Source of the DNA: Flavobacteriales bacterium
Lineage (GTDB): Bacteria > Bacteroidota > Bacteroidia > JACJYZ01
DNA: 64,000 nt
Direction: 5' to 3'
Assembly: GCA_020635855.1 (NCBI GenBank)
Contig: JACJYZ010000002.1
Coordinates: forward strand, 1,488,001-1,552,000
In this document: piece by piece, positions 43,544 through 52,866 of the stretch
Numbering within the stretch: the stretch's first letter is position 1
Layout of the letters: every line of letters starts with the position of its first letter
The notes under the pieces: model-generated
What the model was told of the DNA's origin: nothing
The model's database searches: none
Seen by the model: the letters and a program-made list of their open reading frames with translations, nothing else
Made by a program: the position numbers and the translations under genes

Positions 43544-44254
43544 TCAATATTCAAGCATATACTTGATGCCGAAGTGAATTCCTCCTGATACCTGGTGGGT
43601 TTGATAGGGATCACTGTAAATTAATGCGTTGTCAAAGCTGTAGGCATTTTGGCCATCCACGCCTTTTAAATCGGTAAGTCCATAAGCAACGCGGAAACCG
43701 ATCTGCAACAACACCTGGTCGGAAAGGTTGGCTTCCATGCCGAAGCCTATAAGCCCGGCAAAACTGTTTTTCTGGTAGAGGGTACTTACGTCTTTGCTTG
43801 CTGTTACATCAAGTGAGTCGAGTGTTTTTGAATAGGTGGCCTTGTTGATGAGCGTATACATCGCACCGATCTCAAAGTAGGAACCTGAGTTCGCTTTGAT
43901 CAGTACCGTCAGAGGCAGGTCTATTTGCCGCATGTTGGTACGGCTGTGGTATTGGGTAAAGTAGTTGGTGCCGCCTTTGTATTTCTGCTGGTGTCCGGAC
44001 ATGAGTACATCCAACTCAACACCGAAGTTGTCGCTGAAGTAGGAACCCAGGCTGATGCCGTATCCGATCCCGAAAGAAGGCTCGTAGGCTTGTGTTTGCT
44101 CATCGGTCTCGGAAATGTTTTTGTTCAATAACCACGTAGAGCGGCCGGTGCCAACTGCACCGACGGTAAAAGATCCGGATGATCGGGGTTGTGAGAAGGC
44201 CACCTGTGCCAATAGTGACAGGGAAGCCGTGCATATCAATGCGGTTTTTTTCAT
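43544..44254 (-). CDS. Small outer-membrane beta-barrel protein (PorT-like)
   Basis: 236 residues with a signal peptide (about 1-22, ending VAFSQ). Antiparallel amphipathic strands of 9-12 residues follow, including GIGYGISLGSYFSDNFGVELDVLMSG and LPLTVLIKANSGSYFEIGAMY (described in segments), and the chain ends GIHFGIKYMLEY. The strand pattern 'F-G-V-E-L-D-V / G-x-Y-F-E-I-G' is that of the PorT-like outer-membrane family (OMP beta-barrel 2). It lies 21 nt downstream of a paralogous gene on the same strand, apparently a tandem duplication. The function is unknown. Confidence 0.75.
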   Translation of the reverse strand: MKKTALICTASLSLLAQVAFSQPRSSGSFTVGAVGTGRSTWLLNKNISETDEQTQAYEPSFGIGYGISLGSYFSDNFGVELDVLMSGHQQKYKGGTNYFTQYHSRTNMRQIDLPLTVLIKANSGSYFEIGAMYTLINKATYSKTLDSLDVTASKDVSTLYQKNSFAGLIGFGMEANLSDQVLLQIGFRVAYGLTDLKGVDGQNAYSFDNALIYSDPYQTHQVSGGIHFGIKYMLEY

Positions 44255-44275
44255 TAGGGTATGTTATTAAGAGGG

Positions 44276-45031
44276 TTACCTTCCGGTGGTCCGGTGGCAA
44301 ACGGTGCGATTCAGCAGATAGGCCAGGTCCCAGTTCAGTTCAAGGATCAGCATACCCGAGAAAGGCTTTGTTGGTGCATAGTCGCTGTACACCGCCGAAT
44401 TGTCCGGGTAGTGTACCGTGCTGCCCTTGCCGCCTGTATTACTCAGGATATCCTGGAAGCCATAGGTGAAGCGAAGTCCGAGCGCCAGGTTGAAGTTGTC
44501 AACACCCGTACCGATCCAGCGGCCGAAACCGAAAACGCCCGACATGTGGGTAGCGGTGAATCGATCGGTTACATCGGCTGATGGAAATGCAGACAGGTCT
44601 CCGGGGTAAAATTCGGTGGCGCCGTTCAGGAACGACAACTGGGGTCCAAGTTCAACATATGCGCCTGAGAGATTCAAGCGAAGCAACAGGGGAACATTGA
44701 TCTGGGTGAGCTTAACGGTCTTCGACCAGGATTGTCCCATGGCCGTGTCTTTGCCATTGTATTTCTGGTTGAAAAAGGTCATCAGTCCTTCGCCGGTGAA
44801 TTCAACCACGTTGTTGGCATTGAACCCGAACTTCAGTCCGACGGTGCTGCCGAAACTGAAAGCATGTTCAAGTGTGCCTTCATTGAATACGTTGGCATTC
44901 ATTAACCAGGTAGTACCTGCGCCGCCTTTCAGGCCGAGATCGATCCAGGCTGTCTTGTGCTTTCCGCCCTGCGCCAATCCGGAGGAGATGAACGCAAATA
45001 GGGCCAGGAGGGAGAAAACGAGTTTTTTCAT
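44276..45031 (-). CDS. Small outer-membrane beta-barrel protein, paralogue of its neighbour
   Basis: 251 residues from ATG 45029-45031; the upstream extension overlaps the promoter. The signal peptide is about 1-20 (LVFSLLALFAFISSGLAQ). The segment order mirrors the downstream gene: GGAGTTWLMNANVFNE, a G-x-K-F-G-F-N-A-N-N-V-V-E-F strand, LTQINVPLLLRLNLSGAYVELGPQ and a C-terminal ILELNWDLAYLL. The last ~10 residues after that strand are unusual for a barrel, which normally ends on the strand. A canonical promoter lies upstream, and both barrel genes are probably one transcript. Confidence 0.75.
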   Translation of the reverse strand: MKKLVFSLLALFAFISSGLAQGGKHKTAWIDLGLKGGAGTTWLMNANVFNEGTLEHAFSFGSTVGLKFGFNANNVVEFTGEGLMTFFNQKYNGKDTAMGQSWSKTVKLTQINVPLLLRLNLSGAYVELGPQLSFLNGATEFYPGDLSAFPSADVTDRFTATHMSGVFGFGRWIGTGVDNFNLALGLRFTYGFQDILSNTGGKGSTVHYPDNSAVYSDYAPTKPFSGMLILELNWDLAYLLNRTVCHRTTGR

Positions 45032-45063
45032 GTATTGCCAGTGCTGTGAAGTTGCGTGATTTA

Positions 45064-45094
45064 CAAAAATAGAATTCTTTTGCAACCGGGCAAA
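45064..45094 (-). promoter_or_regulatory. Canonical promoter for the barrel gene pair
   Basis: On the minus strand: TTTG (45091-45094), exactly 19 nt, then TATTTTTG (45064-45071). This is the best full match to the Bacteroidota consensus in the window. The leader is about 27 nt. Confidence 0.75.
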
Positions 45095-45193
45095 CCCCAA
45101 TTGCGTATGGCGGGACGTATTTTGTTAGCCGAATAGGGAGTCAAAATCCTTAGCCAGACGCGATATTCCGTACGATTCTTTATACATTGTGAC

Positions 45194-45958
45194 ATGAAAC
45201 AAGCAGTCATTTTTAGGTTCCCAAGCATTGCCGCCGCATTTGCTTTTTTATGCATCATTTCTGTGTCGGTGAAGGTAGATGCCCAATGCACCCCTGATCC
45301 CCAATATACCAACAGCGGTATCTATCCCGACTCAGCCACAAACCTTCCGCCGGCGTATGTTGGAACGCCTTATGCGGAAACCATCACCCTGGTGGTGCCG
45401 GCAGATACTTTCCTGGGTACAATTCCTGTCAAAGTGGATTCAGTGGTTCTTACCGGATTCGATGGACTTCCGGCCGGGTTTACCTATGCCTGTAATCCAT
45501 CCAAATGTTCATGGAAGGGAGGAGAGAGCGGCTGTGTACTCATATCCGGAACGGCAACCGCCGGTATGGAAGGTACTTACCCGCTGAAAGGTTATGTGGA
45601 GAGTTATGCGGCCAGCATTACGGTGCCGTTCCGGGATACCGTTACATATCTGCGGTTGGTGGTGATGCCGCCCCAGGGTGTGGGCGAAGAAGGGGGCGTG
45701 TATGTGCGAACATCAGCATTTCCCAACCCTGCAGATCATAGTACCCAGCTAAGTATTGGTTCCCTTATCCCTGGTGAGGCTGAGATTCGCTTGGTGGATG
45801 TCACCGGCCGTCAGGTGTGGCAAACAACCCGCAGGTTTGTGCATGGAGACAACCTGGTGGAACTGCCTTTGAATACATGTGCCAATGGTTTGTATATGTA
45901 CCACGTGGCGCTTGGGCCGTACCATGCGGCCGGCAGGATTGTGGTCGCTCATCCGTAG
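45194..45958 (+). CDS. Secreted protein with T9SS type A sorting domain
   Basis: 254 residues. The signal peptide is about 1-28 (IAAAFAFLCIISVSVKVDAQC). The mature N-terminal domain of ~130 residues has four Cys (CTPDPQY, ACNPSKC, GGESGCVLI) and a cadherin/Ig-like beta pattern (VGTPYAETITLVVP ... GLPAGFTYAC). The C-terminal ~75 residues form a type A Por sorting domain (TSAFPNPADHSTQLSIG ... CANGLYMYHV). It is exported and surface-attached. It lies 9 nt before a TonB-dependent receptor gene, so it may be the receptor's surface partner. Confidence 0.83.
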   Translation: MKQAVIFRFPSIAAAFAFLCIISVSVKVDAQCTPDPQYTNSGIYPDSATNLPPAYVGTPYAETITLVVPADTFLGTIPVKVDSVVLTGFDGLPAGFTYACNPSKCSWKGGESGCVLISGTATAGMEGTYPLKGYVESYAASITVPFRDTVTYLRLVVMPPQGVGEEGGVYVRTSAFPNPADHSTQLSIGSLIPGEAEIRLVDVTGRQVWQTTRRFVHGDNLVELPLNTCANGLYMYHVALGPYHAAGRIVVAHP

Positions 45959-45967
45959 TCACTGGGA

Positions 45968-48403
45968 ATGATCCGTTTTGATTTCCGCAGGATCCCGTCC
46001 CTGATTGTATCGGTTCTTTGCCTTTGTGCGCCGCTGGGAGCAATTGGGCAGATCTTACACGGTGTGGTGTTTGACGCTGAAACCCATAAGCCACTTGCGG
46101 GTGTTGCCGTGTATGTACGTGTGGCAGAAGGCACGGCCACTGACACAGAAGGGAGGTTCATGCTTCAAGCTCAGGAGGGTGACACCGTTTTGCATGCCCG
46201 TATGATTGGCTATCATGAGCAGATATACAGCCTGAAAGATAAAAAGGCCACCGATACCATAGAGATCCGCCTTTCATCCGAAACCAGCCTGCTGGGCGAA
46301 ACGGTAATCACTGCCACCCGCAACGCGATTCCCATTGAGACCGCCACCGTATCTGTTGAGGTGTTGGGTAGCCAGCGAATCGAAAATCAACCTCAGGTAT
46401 CCGCGGAGGATGTGGTGTCACGGGTGCCGGGGGTACACATAACCGACGGGCAGGTGAGCATCAGGGGAGGAAGTGGCTTCAGTTACGGTGCAGGTAGCAG
46501 GGTGCTTGTGTTGGTGGATGACATGCCCGCCATCGCCGGTGATGCCGGTGATGTGAAATGGAGTTTCCTGCCGATGGGCAACCTGGAAAAAGTGGAAGTG
46601 GTGAAAGGAGCTTCATCTGCATTGTACGGTTCGTCCGCCCTGAACGGCGTGATCCATCTTCGTACGATTCAACCGGCGGATACACCGGCGACCAAACTAT
46701 GTGTACTGGCGGGAATTTACGGCAACCCCGTTCGACATGATTCTCTTGGTAACAGGAGCCATGCATTGAAGTGGTGGGAAGGTGCCAACCCGGTGTTCGG
46801 AGGCGTTCAGGCCATGCATGCCAGGAAATGGAAGGGAGGAGATTGGGTGGTATCCGGACAGGCACACCAGGATCAAGGATATCGGGAGGGTGAACATGAA
46901 AAGCGCGTACGCCTGGGAGCTTCTGTTAGGTACAACCTGGGGAGCCGTGATCAATGGAGGGTTGGACTTGCCTTGCAGTCGATGTGGATTGATGGGTCGC
47001 TCTTTCTGCTCTGGCAGGATGCCGATTCGGGGGCATGGAAACCTGCAGGTGGCGTGGACCCGGCCACCACCACGCTGAACTTCTATCAGGGCAGCCGGTT
47101 GACCATCGACCCCACGGTGCAGTATACGGGGGGTAAAGGAGGGAAGCATGCATTCCGCAACCGCTTGTTCAGGGTTGTGAACCATTCGGAAACAGGTCAG
47201 GGTGCCATCAGTACATTGTCGTACCACGAGTATCAATACCAGTGGAAAGGGTTCGAACACTGGACGCTGACCGGTGGCGCCGTAGTGAGTTTTAATACAG
47301 TGAAAGCGGAGTTTTACGGAGATCATGATGCGCGTAACCTGGCGGGTTTTTTCCAGGCCGATCGCAGCAAGGGAAGGTGGAATGTTTCAGCCGGATTGCG
47401 TTTGGAATACTTCCGCATGGATACGGCTACATCGGAAGCCCCGGTATACCTGCCCGGAGGTTTCCGGCTGGTGAGGGACCGGTCGCTTGTTAGTGACTCC
47501 GTTAGGCTGCTTAAAAATTCACCGGTGAGGCCCGTGATCCGATTGGGTGTGAATTACCGTGTGATACCTGGCGGTTTTATGCGTGCGTCGCTTGGCGGTG
47601 GCTACCGGTTCCCTTCGGTGGCTGAAAAATTCGTGAGTACAGAAGTGGGTGGATTGAAGATCTTTCCGAATCCTGCGCTTCAGCCCGAAACCGGATGGAG
47701 CACGGAACTGGGGTATCGCCAGATGTGGAGCAAAGGACAATGGAAGGGTGGAGCGGATGTGGCGCTGTTCTGGACGGAATACCAGAACATGATGGAATTC
47801 ACATTTGGTCAGTATTACCCTGATTCAATCAAAAATCCTGACTTGCTGCAATACCTGGCGTATTCAGGGTTCCGGTCGGAGAACATCGGAAATGCGCGCA
47901 TCTCGGGCGCCGAGATTTCTTTGTTCGTGCAACCGCCAACGGGGCCATTGAAAACTTCATGCTGGTTAGGATATACCTATACAAATGCCAAAAGCCTGGC
48001 CGCTGACTCTTCCTATATAAAGGGTGTATCCGATCCTGAAAGCAACCTGCTCAAGTACCGGTTCAGGCACCTGCTTAAAGGAGAGTGCACGATCGGATGG
48101 AAGCATTGGACGGCCGGCATTCAAACAGTTTTCCACAGTGCCATCGAAAATGTGGATAAGTCTTTCGAAGAACCTTTGCTCGGCAATATACCATCTACTA
48201 AATTGCTTCCCGGCCTCAAAGAGTATCGCGACGAACATAACCGTGGCGTTTGGGTGTGGGAGGCCCGCTGTGGATGGGAGTTTTACAGAAGTTGGACAGC
48301 AATAATCAGTATTCGCAATCTGTTTAATATTGAGTACATGGAGCGCCCCGGCGACATACAGGCGCCGCGCACCGTGCTTTTTCAAATTAAAACCTCCTTC
48401 TGA
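45968..48403 (+). CDS. TonB-dependent outer-membrane receptor
   Basis: 811 residues. After the signal peptide (about 1-28) comes a carboxypeptidase-regulatory-like domain (GVVFDAETHKPLAGVAVYV, about 32-110). The plug domain (about 120-235) has VSIRGGSGFSYGAG and LEKVEVVKGASSALYGSSALNGVI. A 22-stranded barrel ends VLFQIKTSF. Architecture and length match CirA/FepA-like receptors without a SusD partner, which suggests an iron chelate, cobalamin or other metal complex rather than glycan. It sits between the T9SS type A protein and a small membrane protein, likely one operon. Confidence 0.93.
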   Translation: MIRFDFRRIPSLIVSVLCLCAPLGAIGQILHGVVFDAETHKPLAGVAVYVRVAEGTATDTEGRFMLQAQEGDTVLHARMIGYHEQIYSLKDKKATDTIEIRLSSETSLLGETVITATRNAIPIETATVSVEVLGSQRIENQPQVSAEDVVSRVPGVHITDGQVSIRGGSGFSYGAGSRVLVLVDDMPAIAGDAGDVKWSFLPMGNLEKVEVVKGASSALYGSSALNGVIHLRTIQPADTPATKLCVLAGIYGNPVRHDSLGNRSHALKWWEGANPVFGGVQAMHARKWKGGDWVVSGQAHQDQGYREGEHEKRVRLGASVRYNLGSRDQWRVGLALQSMWIDGSLFLLWQDADSGAWKPAGGVDPATTTLNFYQGSRLTIDPTVQYTGGKGGKHAFRNRLFRVVNHSETGQGAISTLSYHEYQYQWKGFEHWTLTGGAVVSFNTVKAEFYGDHDARNLAGFFQADRSKGRWNVSAGLRLEYFRMDTATSEAPVYLPGGFRLVRDRSLVSDSVRLLKNSPVRPVIRLGVNYRVIPGGFMRASLGGGYRFPSVAEKFVSTEVGGLKIFPNPALQPETGWSTELGYRQMWSKGQWKGGADVALFWTEYQNMMEFTFGQYYPDSIKNPDLLQYLAYSGFRSENIGNARISGAEISLFVQPPTGPLKTSCWLGYTYTNAKSLAADSSYIKGVSDPESNLLKYRFRHLLKGECTIGWKHWTAGIQTVFHSAIENVDKSFEEPLLGNIPSTKLLPGLKEYRDEHNRGVWVWEARCGWEFYRSWTAIISIRNLFNIEYMERPGDIQAPRTVLFQIKTSF

Positions 48404-48413
48404 TTGCCCGCCT

Positions 48414-48611
48414 ATGAAAGCCCTTCGTATTCTAGTTGTGTTATTGCTGTTGCTGGTACTTGACTGGTTCGCTGTACACGATATCCTTTTGAAAGGTACC
48501 AGTTACCTGACACGGTACGCCATCCTGATCAGCAGCCTGCCTTTGATCATGCTATCGGTTCTTTGGCTACTCAGACCCAAAATGTCCAAGCAGGGTACCC
48601 GCCAAAATTAG
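48414..48611 (+). CDS. Small two-helix membrane protein
   Basis: 65 residues from ATG 48414, 10 nt after the receptor stop. Two hydrophobic segments (about 5-22 [18 protein letters not shown] and 36-52 [19 protein letters not shown]) are separated by a short loop, with a basic C-terminus. It is likely an inner-membrane protein of the receptor operon. The family is not recognised. It overlaps the end of the convergent lolD by 4 bp. Confidence 0.6.
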   Translation: MKALRILVVLLLLLVLDWFAVHDILLKGTSYLTRYAILISSLPLIMLSVLWLLRPKMSKQGTRQN

Positions 48612-49255
48612 ATTTTACCGTCTGTAATGGTAAGCTTGCGGTCGGCCAGATCCGCCAGCTCATCATTGTGTGTGACAATGATGAAGGTTTGATTCAGCTG
48701 CTTCCGCAGAGCAAAGAACAACTGGTGCAGTTCTCTTGCCGCGTGAGAATCCAGGTTGCCGGATGGTTCATCTGCCAACACCACCGCAGGTTTGTTGATC
48801 AATGCCCGAGCCACAGCCACCCTCTGCTGCTCTCCACCCGATAATTCCGATGGCTTATGTGTGGTGCGTTCACTGAGACCAAGCGTTTCCAGCAGTGCCA
48901 GCGCTTCAGCCCTTACTTCCGATTCATTGCGTCCTTGAATGAACCCGGGAATGCAAACATTTTCTTCGGCCGTGAATTCCGGCAGTAAGTGATGAAACTG
49001 GAATACAAAACCGATTGAATTGTTTCTGAATACCGATAATTGTTTATCGTTCATTTCGGATATCAGGGTTCCGGCAATCTCCAGCCGACCTCCGTCTGCT
49101 TTATCAAGCGTACCCAGGATCTGTAACAGGGTGGTTTTGCCCGCACCGGATGCGCCAACGATGGAAACCACTTCTCCGGCCGCTATCTCCAGGTTAATGC
49201 CTTTCAATACCGCGAGGTCGTCGTAATGTTTGATGATTCCTTCCGCTTTGATCAT
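48608..49255 (-). CDS. lolD: ABC transporter ATP-binding protein, LolD-like
   Basis: 215 residues from the ATG at 49253-49255. A longer open frame upstream is only the complement of sucC. Walker A is GASGAGKT (34-41), followed by the Q-loop [16 protein letters not shown], the signature [15 protein letters not shown], Walker [13 protein letters not shown] and the switch His in IIVTHNDEL. It is most like LolD of the LolCDE lipoprotein exporter ([16 protein letters not shown] is characteristic) but shares the fold with MacB/FtsE. The membrane subunits are not adjacent. LolA is encoded at 23.5 kb. Confidence 0.85.
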   Translation of the reverse strand: MIKAEGIIKHYDDLAVLKGINLEIAAGEVVSIVGASGAGKTTLLQILGTLDKADGGRLEIAGTLISEMNDKQLSVFRNNSIGFVFQFHHLLPEFTAEENVCIPGFIQGRNESEVRAEALALLETLGLSERTTHKPSELSGGEQQRVAVARALINKPAVVLADEPSGNLDSHAARELHQLFFALRKQLNQTFIIVTHNDELADLADRKLTITDGKI

Positions 49256-49274
49256 TGCGTTGCGTTCTGCAGCC

Positions 49275-49282
49275 AAAGATAG
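49275..49282 (-). promoter_or_regulatory. -7 element TATCTTTG for lolD
   Basis: An exact minus-strand match 19 nt before the lolD start. It is back to back with the sucC element. Confidence 0.5.
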
Positions 49283-49332
49283 GATTTGTGGCCGAATGCG
49301 GTGAACGATCACCTGCATCAACCTGCAAAATA

Positions 49333-49340
49333 TAGCTTTG
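49333..49340 (+). promoter_or_regulatory. -7 element TAGCTTTG for sucC
   Basis: An exact TAnnTTTG match 60 nt before the sucC start. It implies a ~53-nt leader. Confidence 0.5.
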
Positions 49341-49400
49341 CCATACCGGTCAAAAAACTTACATTTGACCACTTTAAAAACGCTAACAATCCCAAGCGAT

Positions 49401-50600
49401 ATGAACGTACACGAATACCAGGGAAAAGAAATTCTGAAAAGCTTCGGCGTAACGGTGCAGGAAGGCATCGTGGCCAACACACCTGATGAAGCCGTAAGCG
49501 CGGCTAAGAAACTGAGCGAACAAACCGGTACGCAATGGTGGGTGGTGAAAGCCCAGATCCATGCAGGTGGTCGCGGTAAAGGCGGCGGTGTAAAACTGGC
49601 CAAGTCTCTTGATGAAGTGAAGGAGCGTGCCAATGACATCATCGGCATGAATCTCATTACACCGCAAACCGGTGCCGAAGGAAAGAAAGTACACAAGGTG
49701 CTCATCGCACAGGATGTGTATTACCCGGGCGAATCGGAAACCAAAGAGTTTTATATCAGCGTGCTTCTCAACCGTTCTACCGGAAGAAACATGATCGTTT
49801 ATTCCACGGAAGGTGGTATGGATATCGAGGAAGTTGCTGCCAAAACCCCACATCTTATTTATAAGGAAGAAGTGGATCCGGCCACGGGTCTGCAACCTTT
49901 CCAGTGTCGCAAGGTGGCTTTCAACCTCGGACTTTCCGGCGAGGCGTTTAAGCAGATGACCAAGTTCATCGCCAACCTTTACAAGGCATATGACGCCACG
50001 GATTCTTCCTTGTTCGAGATCAACCCTGCGTTGAAGACCTCCGATAACAAAATACTGGCGGTGGATGCCAAAGTGAACCTGGATGACAATGCACTGTACC
50101 GCCATGAAGACTATGCCGCCATGCGCGACAAGCTGGAAGAAGATCCGGCGGAAGTGGAAGCGGGCGAGCATGGCCTCAACTTCATCAAACTGGATGGAGA
50201 TGTAGGCTGTATGGTGAACGGCGCCGGCCTGGCCATGGCCACCATGGACATCATCAAACTCTCTGGTGGTGAGCCTGCGAACTTCCTTGATGTGGGTGGT
50301 ACCGCCAATGCCGAGCGTGTGGAGAAAGCTTTCAAGATCATCCTGAAAGATCCCAATGTGAAGGCGCTGCTCGTGAATATTTTCGGAGGTATCGTGCGTT
50401 GCGACCGTGTGGCGCAGGGTATTGTGGATGCTTATAAGAACATCGGTGAAATTCATGTACCGGTGATCGTTCGTCTGCAAGGCACCAATGCCGTTGAGGC
50501 CAAGAAGCTGATTGATGAGTCGGGTCTCAAGGTGCAGTCGGCCATCCTGCTGCAGGAGGCTGCCGAGAAGGTAGCTGCAGCCATCAAAGGCGGAAAATAA
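49401..50600 (+). CDS. sucC: Succinyl-CoA ligase beta subunit
   Basis: 399 residues from ATG 49401, beginning [16 protein letters not shown], the usual start of SucC. The N-terminal ATP-grasp domain has [23 protein letters not shown] and [11 protein letters not shown]. The C-terminal flavodoxin-like domain has [16 protein letters not shown] and [18 protein letters not shown]. It pairs with SucD (42.5 kb). The local neighbours are LolD and biotin carboxylase, so the two subunits are not in one operon. It is followed by a clear intrinsic terminator. Confidence 0.96.
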   Translation: MNVHEYQGKEILKSFGVTVQEGIVANTPDEAVSAAKKLSEQTGTQWWVVKAQIHAGGRGKGGGVKLAKSLDEVKERANDIIGMNLITPQTGAEGKKVHKVLIAQDVYYPGESETKEFYISVLLNRSTGRNMIVYSTEGGMDIEEVAAKTPHLIYKEEVDPATGLQPFQCRKVAFNLGLSGEAFKQMTKFIANLYKAYDATDSSLFEINPALKTSDNKILAVDAKVNLDDNALYRHEDYAAMRDKLEEDPAEVEAGEHGLNFIKLDGDVGCMVNGAGLAMATMDIIKLSGGEPANFLDVGGTANAERVEKAFKIILKDPNVKALLVNIFGGIVRCDRVAQGIVDAYKNIGEIHVPVIVRLQGTNAVEAKKLIDESGLKVQSAILLQEAAEKVAAAIKGGK

Positions 50601-50618
50601 TAACTATGAATCATCACA

Positions 50619-50649
50619 GCCGCCGGTACCATTCTCCGGCGGCTTTTTT
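50619..50649 (+). terminator. Intrinsic terminator after sucC
   Basis: GCCGCCGG (50619-50626) pairs with CCGGCGGC (50636-50643) around a 9-nt loop and is followed by six Ts. Confidence 0.9.
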
Positions 50650-50663
50650 GTTTTTGTAATCCG

Positions 50664-52154
50664 ATGAAAAAGATCCTCGTTGCCAATCGCGGTGAAATTG
50701 CCCTGCGCGTGATGCGCACCTGCAAGGAAATGGGCATTGCCACCGTTGCCGTTTTTTCCGAAGCCGATCGCAATGCGCCTCACGTGAAGTATGCGGATGA
50801 AGCCGTGTGCATCGGTCCGCCGGCTGCATCGGCTTCTTATCTGAAGGGTGACAGGATCATTGAAGTGGCACTTGAACTGGGTGTGGAAGGCATCCACCCG
50901 GGCTACGGTTTTTTGTCGGAAAATGATCACTTCGCCGAGCAGGTGGAAAAAGCGGGCATTACTTTTATCGGTCCGTCTTCCGAATCCATCCGCGTGATGG
51001 GAAGCAAACTTGCCGCGAAGGATGCCGTTCGCAAGTATGATATCCCCATGATTCCCGGTTCGGAAGGGGCGGTGAAGACGGTTGAGGAAGCGAAAGCCAT
51101 AGCCAAAGAAACCGGTTTCCCGATCCTGATCAAGGCGTCGGCAGGTGGCGGCGGCAAAGGGATGCGCGTGGTACAAAAGATGGAAGAGCTAGAAGAACAG
51201 ATGGGGCTGGCGGTAAGTGAAGCCACATCGGCTTTCGGCGATGGATCTGTTTTCATAGAAAAGTATGTGACTTCCCCTCGCCATGTGGAGATCCAGGTGC
51301 TTGCTGATAAGCATGGAAACACCGTTCACCTGTTTGAACGGGAATGCTCCATTCAGCGTAGGCACCAGAAGGTGATCGAAGAGGCTCCGTCCGTAGCCAT
51401 CAATGAAGAAACCAGGAAGGCGATGGGAGAGGCAGCGGTGAATGTGGCCAGGTCTTGTCAGTACAGTGGTGCCGGAACGGTTGAGTTCATCCTTGACGAA
51501 AGCGGCGCGTTCTATTTCCTTGAAATGAATACCCGCCTGCAGGTGGAACACCCCGTTACCGAATTCATCACCGGGGTTGACCTGGTGCGTGAACAGATCC
51601 TGATCGCACGCGGAGAGAAACTTTCTTTCCGGCAGGACGATCTGAAGATCAATGGTCATGCGCTGGAGATTCGCGTGTATGCTGAAGATCCGGCCAACCA
51701 GTTCCTGCCTGATATCGGCCGCCTGCATACCTACCGCAGGCCTTCTGGTAATGGCGTTCGCGTTGATGATGGATTTGAAGAAGGCATGGACATTCCCATC
51801 TTTTATGACCCGATGCTATCCAAACTCATCGTGCACGGACAAGATAGGGAAGAAGCCATTTTCCGGATGTTGCGGGCCATTGCAGATTATCGCATCGCGG
51901 GGGTCAGTACCACCCTCGGTTTCTGTGCCTATGTGCTCCGCCATGAAGCATTTGTTTCCGGTAGGTTTGATACACATTTCGTTCAGCAGTACTTCACCCC
52001 CGAAGTGTTGCAGCAAGAAGCCGGTGATGATGCGGAAGAACTGGCGGCCATTCTTGCGGCCGGACTGGTGGAGAAACACCGCTCGGCAACCCAACGTCCG
52101 GTGACCATGAATGCTGCGTCTGCCTGGAAAACAAAAAGGAGCCGCGTCTCGTAA
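50664..52154 (+). CDS. accC: Biotin carboxylase subunit (acetyl/propionyl-CoA carboxylase)
   Basis: 496 residues. The N-terminal domain begins KKILVANRGEIALRVMRTCKEMG. The ATP-grasp has the glycine loop KASAGGGGKGMRVV, the E-N-R metal/carboxylation residues in VEFILDESGAFYFLEMNTRLQVEHPVTE (in segments) and the C-terminal domain GHALEIRVYAEDP. It carboxylates biotin on a carrier protein. The ~45 residues beyond the usual ~450 are a variable tail. The carrier and carboxyltransferase subunits are not nearby, so assignment to acetyl- or propionyl-CoA carboxylase is open; many Bacteroidota carry more than one copy. Confidence 0.9.
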   Translation: MKKILVANRGEIALRVMRTCKEMGIATVAVFSEADRNAPHVKYADEAVCIGPPAASASYLKGDRIIEVALELGVEGIHPGYGFLSENDHFAEQVEKAGITFIGPSSESIRVMGSKLAAKDAVRKYDIPMIPGSEGAVKTVEEAKAIAKETGFPILIKASAGGGGKGMRVVQKMEELEEQMGLAVSEATSAFGDGSVFIEKYVTSPRHVEIQVLADKHGNTVHLFERECSIQRRHQKVIEEAPSVAINEETRKAMGEAAVNVARSCQYSGAGTVEFILDESGAFYFLEMNTRLQVEHPVTEFITGVDLVREQILIARGEKLSFRQDDLKINGHALEIRVYAEDPANQFLPDIGRLHTYRRPSGNGVRVDDGFEEGMDIPIFYDPMLSKLIVHGQDREEAIFRMLRAIADYRIAGVSTTLGFCAYVLRHEAFVSGRFDTHFVQQYFTPEVLQQEAGDDAEELAAILAAGLVEKHRSATQRPVTMNAASAWKTKRSRVS

Positions 52155-52271
52155 ATACAGTGAAAATAAGGCCTTGCGGTAGTCCGTTTCTATTGCCGGA
52201 GGGTTTCGGTTTGCTTATTTGACGAATTACAGCGTACATTTTCTGGCATAAATAATGGTATAGCTTCTGAT

Positions 52272-52853
52272 ATGAAGCGGTTGTTTTGCATATCATACCT
52301 GCTCCTGTCGGCCCTGTTTTCACAGGCGCAGACAGAAGGAGGGTACACCGTTGCCGCCCGCGTGGAGAACGGTGATACCCTGCTGTATGCGTCGTTACCG
52401 CAGGTCACCATCTCGGAATTCCGCAGGTTTGCCAACGACCGTGAGTACTTGCGATATAAGAAGCTGCTGAGAGATGTACGCAGGGCATACCCCTATGCCA
52501 AATTGGCCGGGGAGAAGATGCGCGAATATGCCGCTTTGCTGGAGGATGTGAAGAAAGACAGCCAGAAACGGAAATTGATGAAGCAGGCCGAACAGGAACT
52601 GAAAGATCAGTTCGAAGGCGACATCCGGAAGCTTACCATTTCACAAGGCAGGATACTCATTAAGCTGATTGATCGGGAAACAGGAGATACTTCCTATGAT
52701 ATCATCAAAGATCTGCGTGGGGGATTTTCCGCCTTCTGCTGGCAGTCACTGGCACGTCTCTTCGGATCCAACCTGAAGGATACATACGATGCGGAAGGGG
52801 ATGATAAGATGATCGAGCAGATCGTGCAGGCCATCGAGGCCGGTGAAATTTAA
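52272..52853 (+). CDS. DUF4294 family exported protein
   Basis: 193 residues with a signal peptide (about 1-20, ending LFSQAQT). The conserved core has DTLLYASLPQVTISEFRRF, KKLLRDVRRAYPYAKLAGEK, ILIKLIDRETGDTSYDIIKDLRGGF and FWQSLARLFGSNLKDTYD-like segments, typical of DUF4294, a family I know only from Bacteroidota. The middle is helical and charged. It is periplasmic by prediction. The family is uncharacterised. It stands alone between biotin carboxylase and a convergent thioesterase gene. Confidence 0.8.
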   Translation: MKRLFCISYLLLSALFSQAQTEGGYTVAARVENGDTLLYASLPQVTISEFRRFANDREYLRYKKLLRDVRRAYPYAKLAGEKMREYAALLEDVKKDSQKRKLMKQAEQELKDQFEGDIRKLTISQGRILIKLIDRETGDTSYDIIKDLRGGFSAFCWQSLARLFGSNLKDTYDAEGDDKMIEQIVQAIEAGEI

Positions 52854-52866
52854 TCCAGGCCGGTGG

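Noticed and set aside
48867..49200. LolD as the ATPase of a locally encoded LolCDE exporter
   Set aside because: No FtsX/LolC-type permease gene lies within several kilobases on either side.
49256..49705. 150-residue N-terminal extension of LolD
   Set aside because: The extension is just the complement of the sucC start and its leader; the conserved ABC protein begins at 49255 behind a -7 element.
49383..50480. 365-codon open frame antisense to sucC
   Set aside because: A codon-structure shadow of the highly conserved sucC; no domain recognised.
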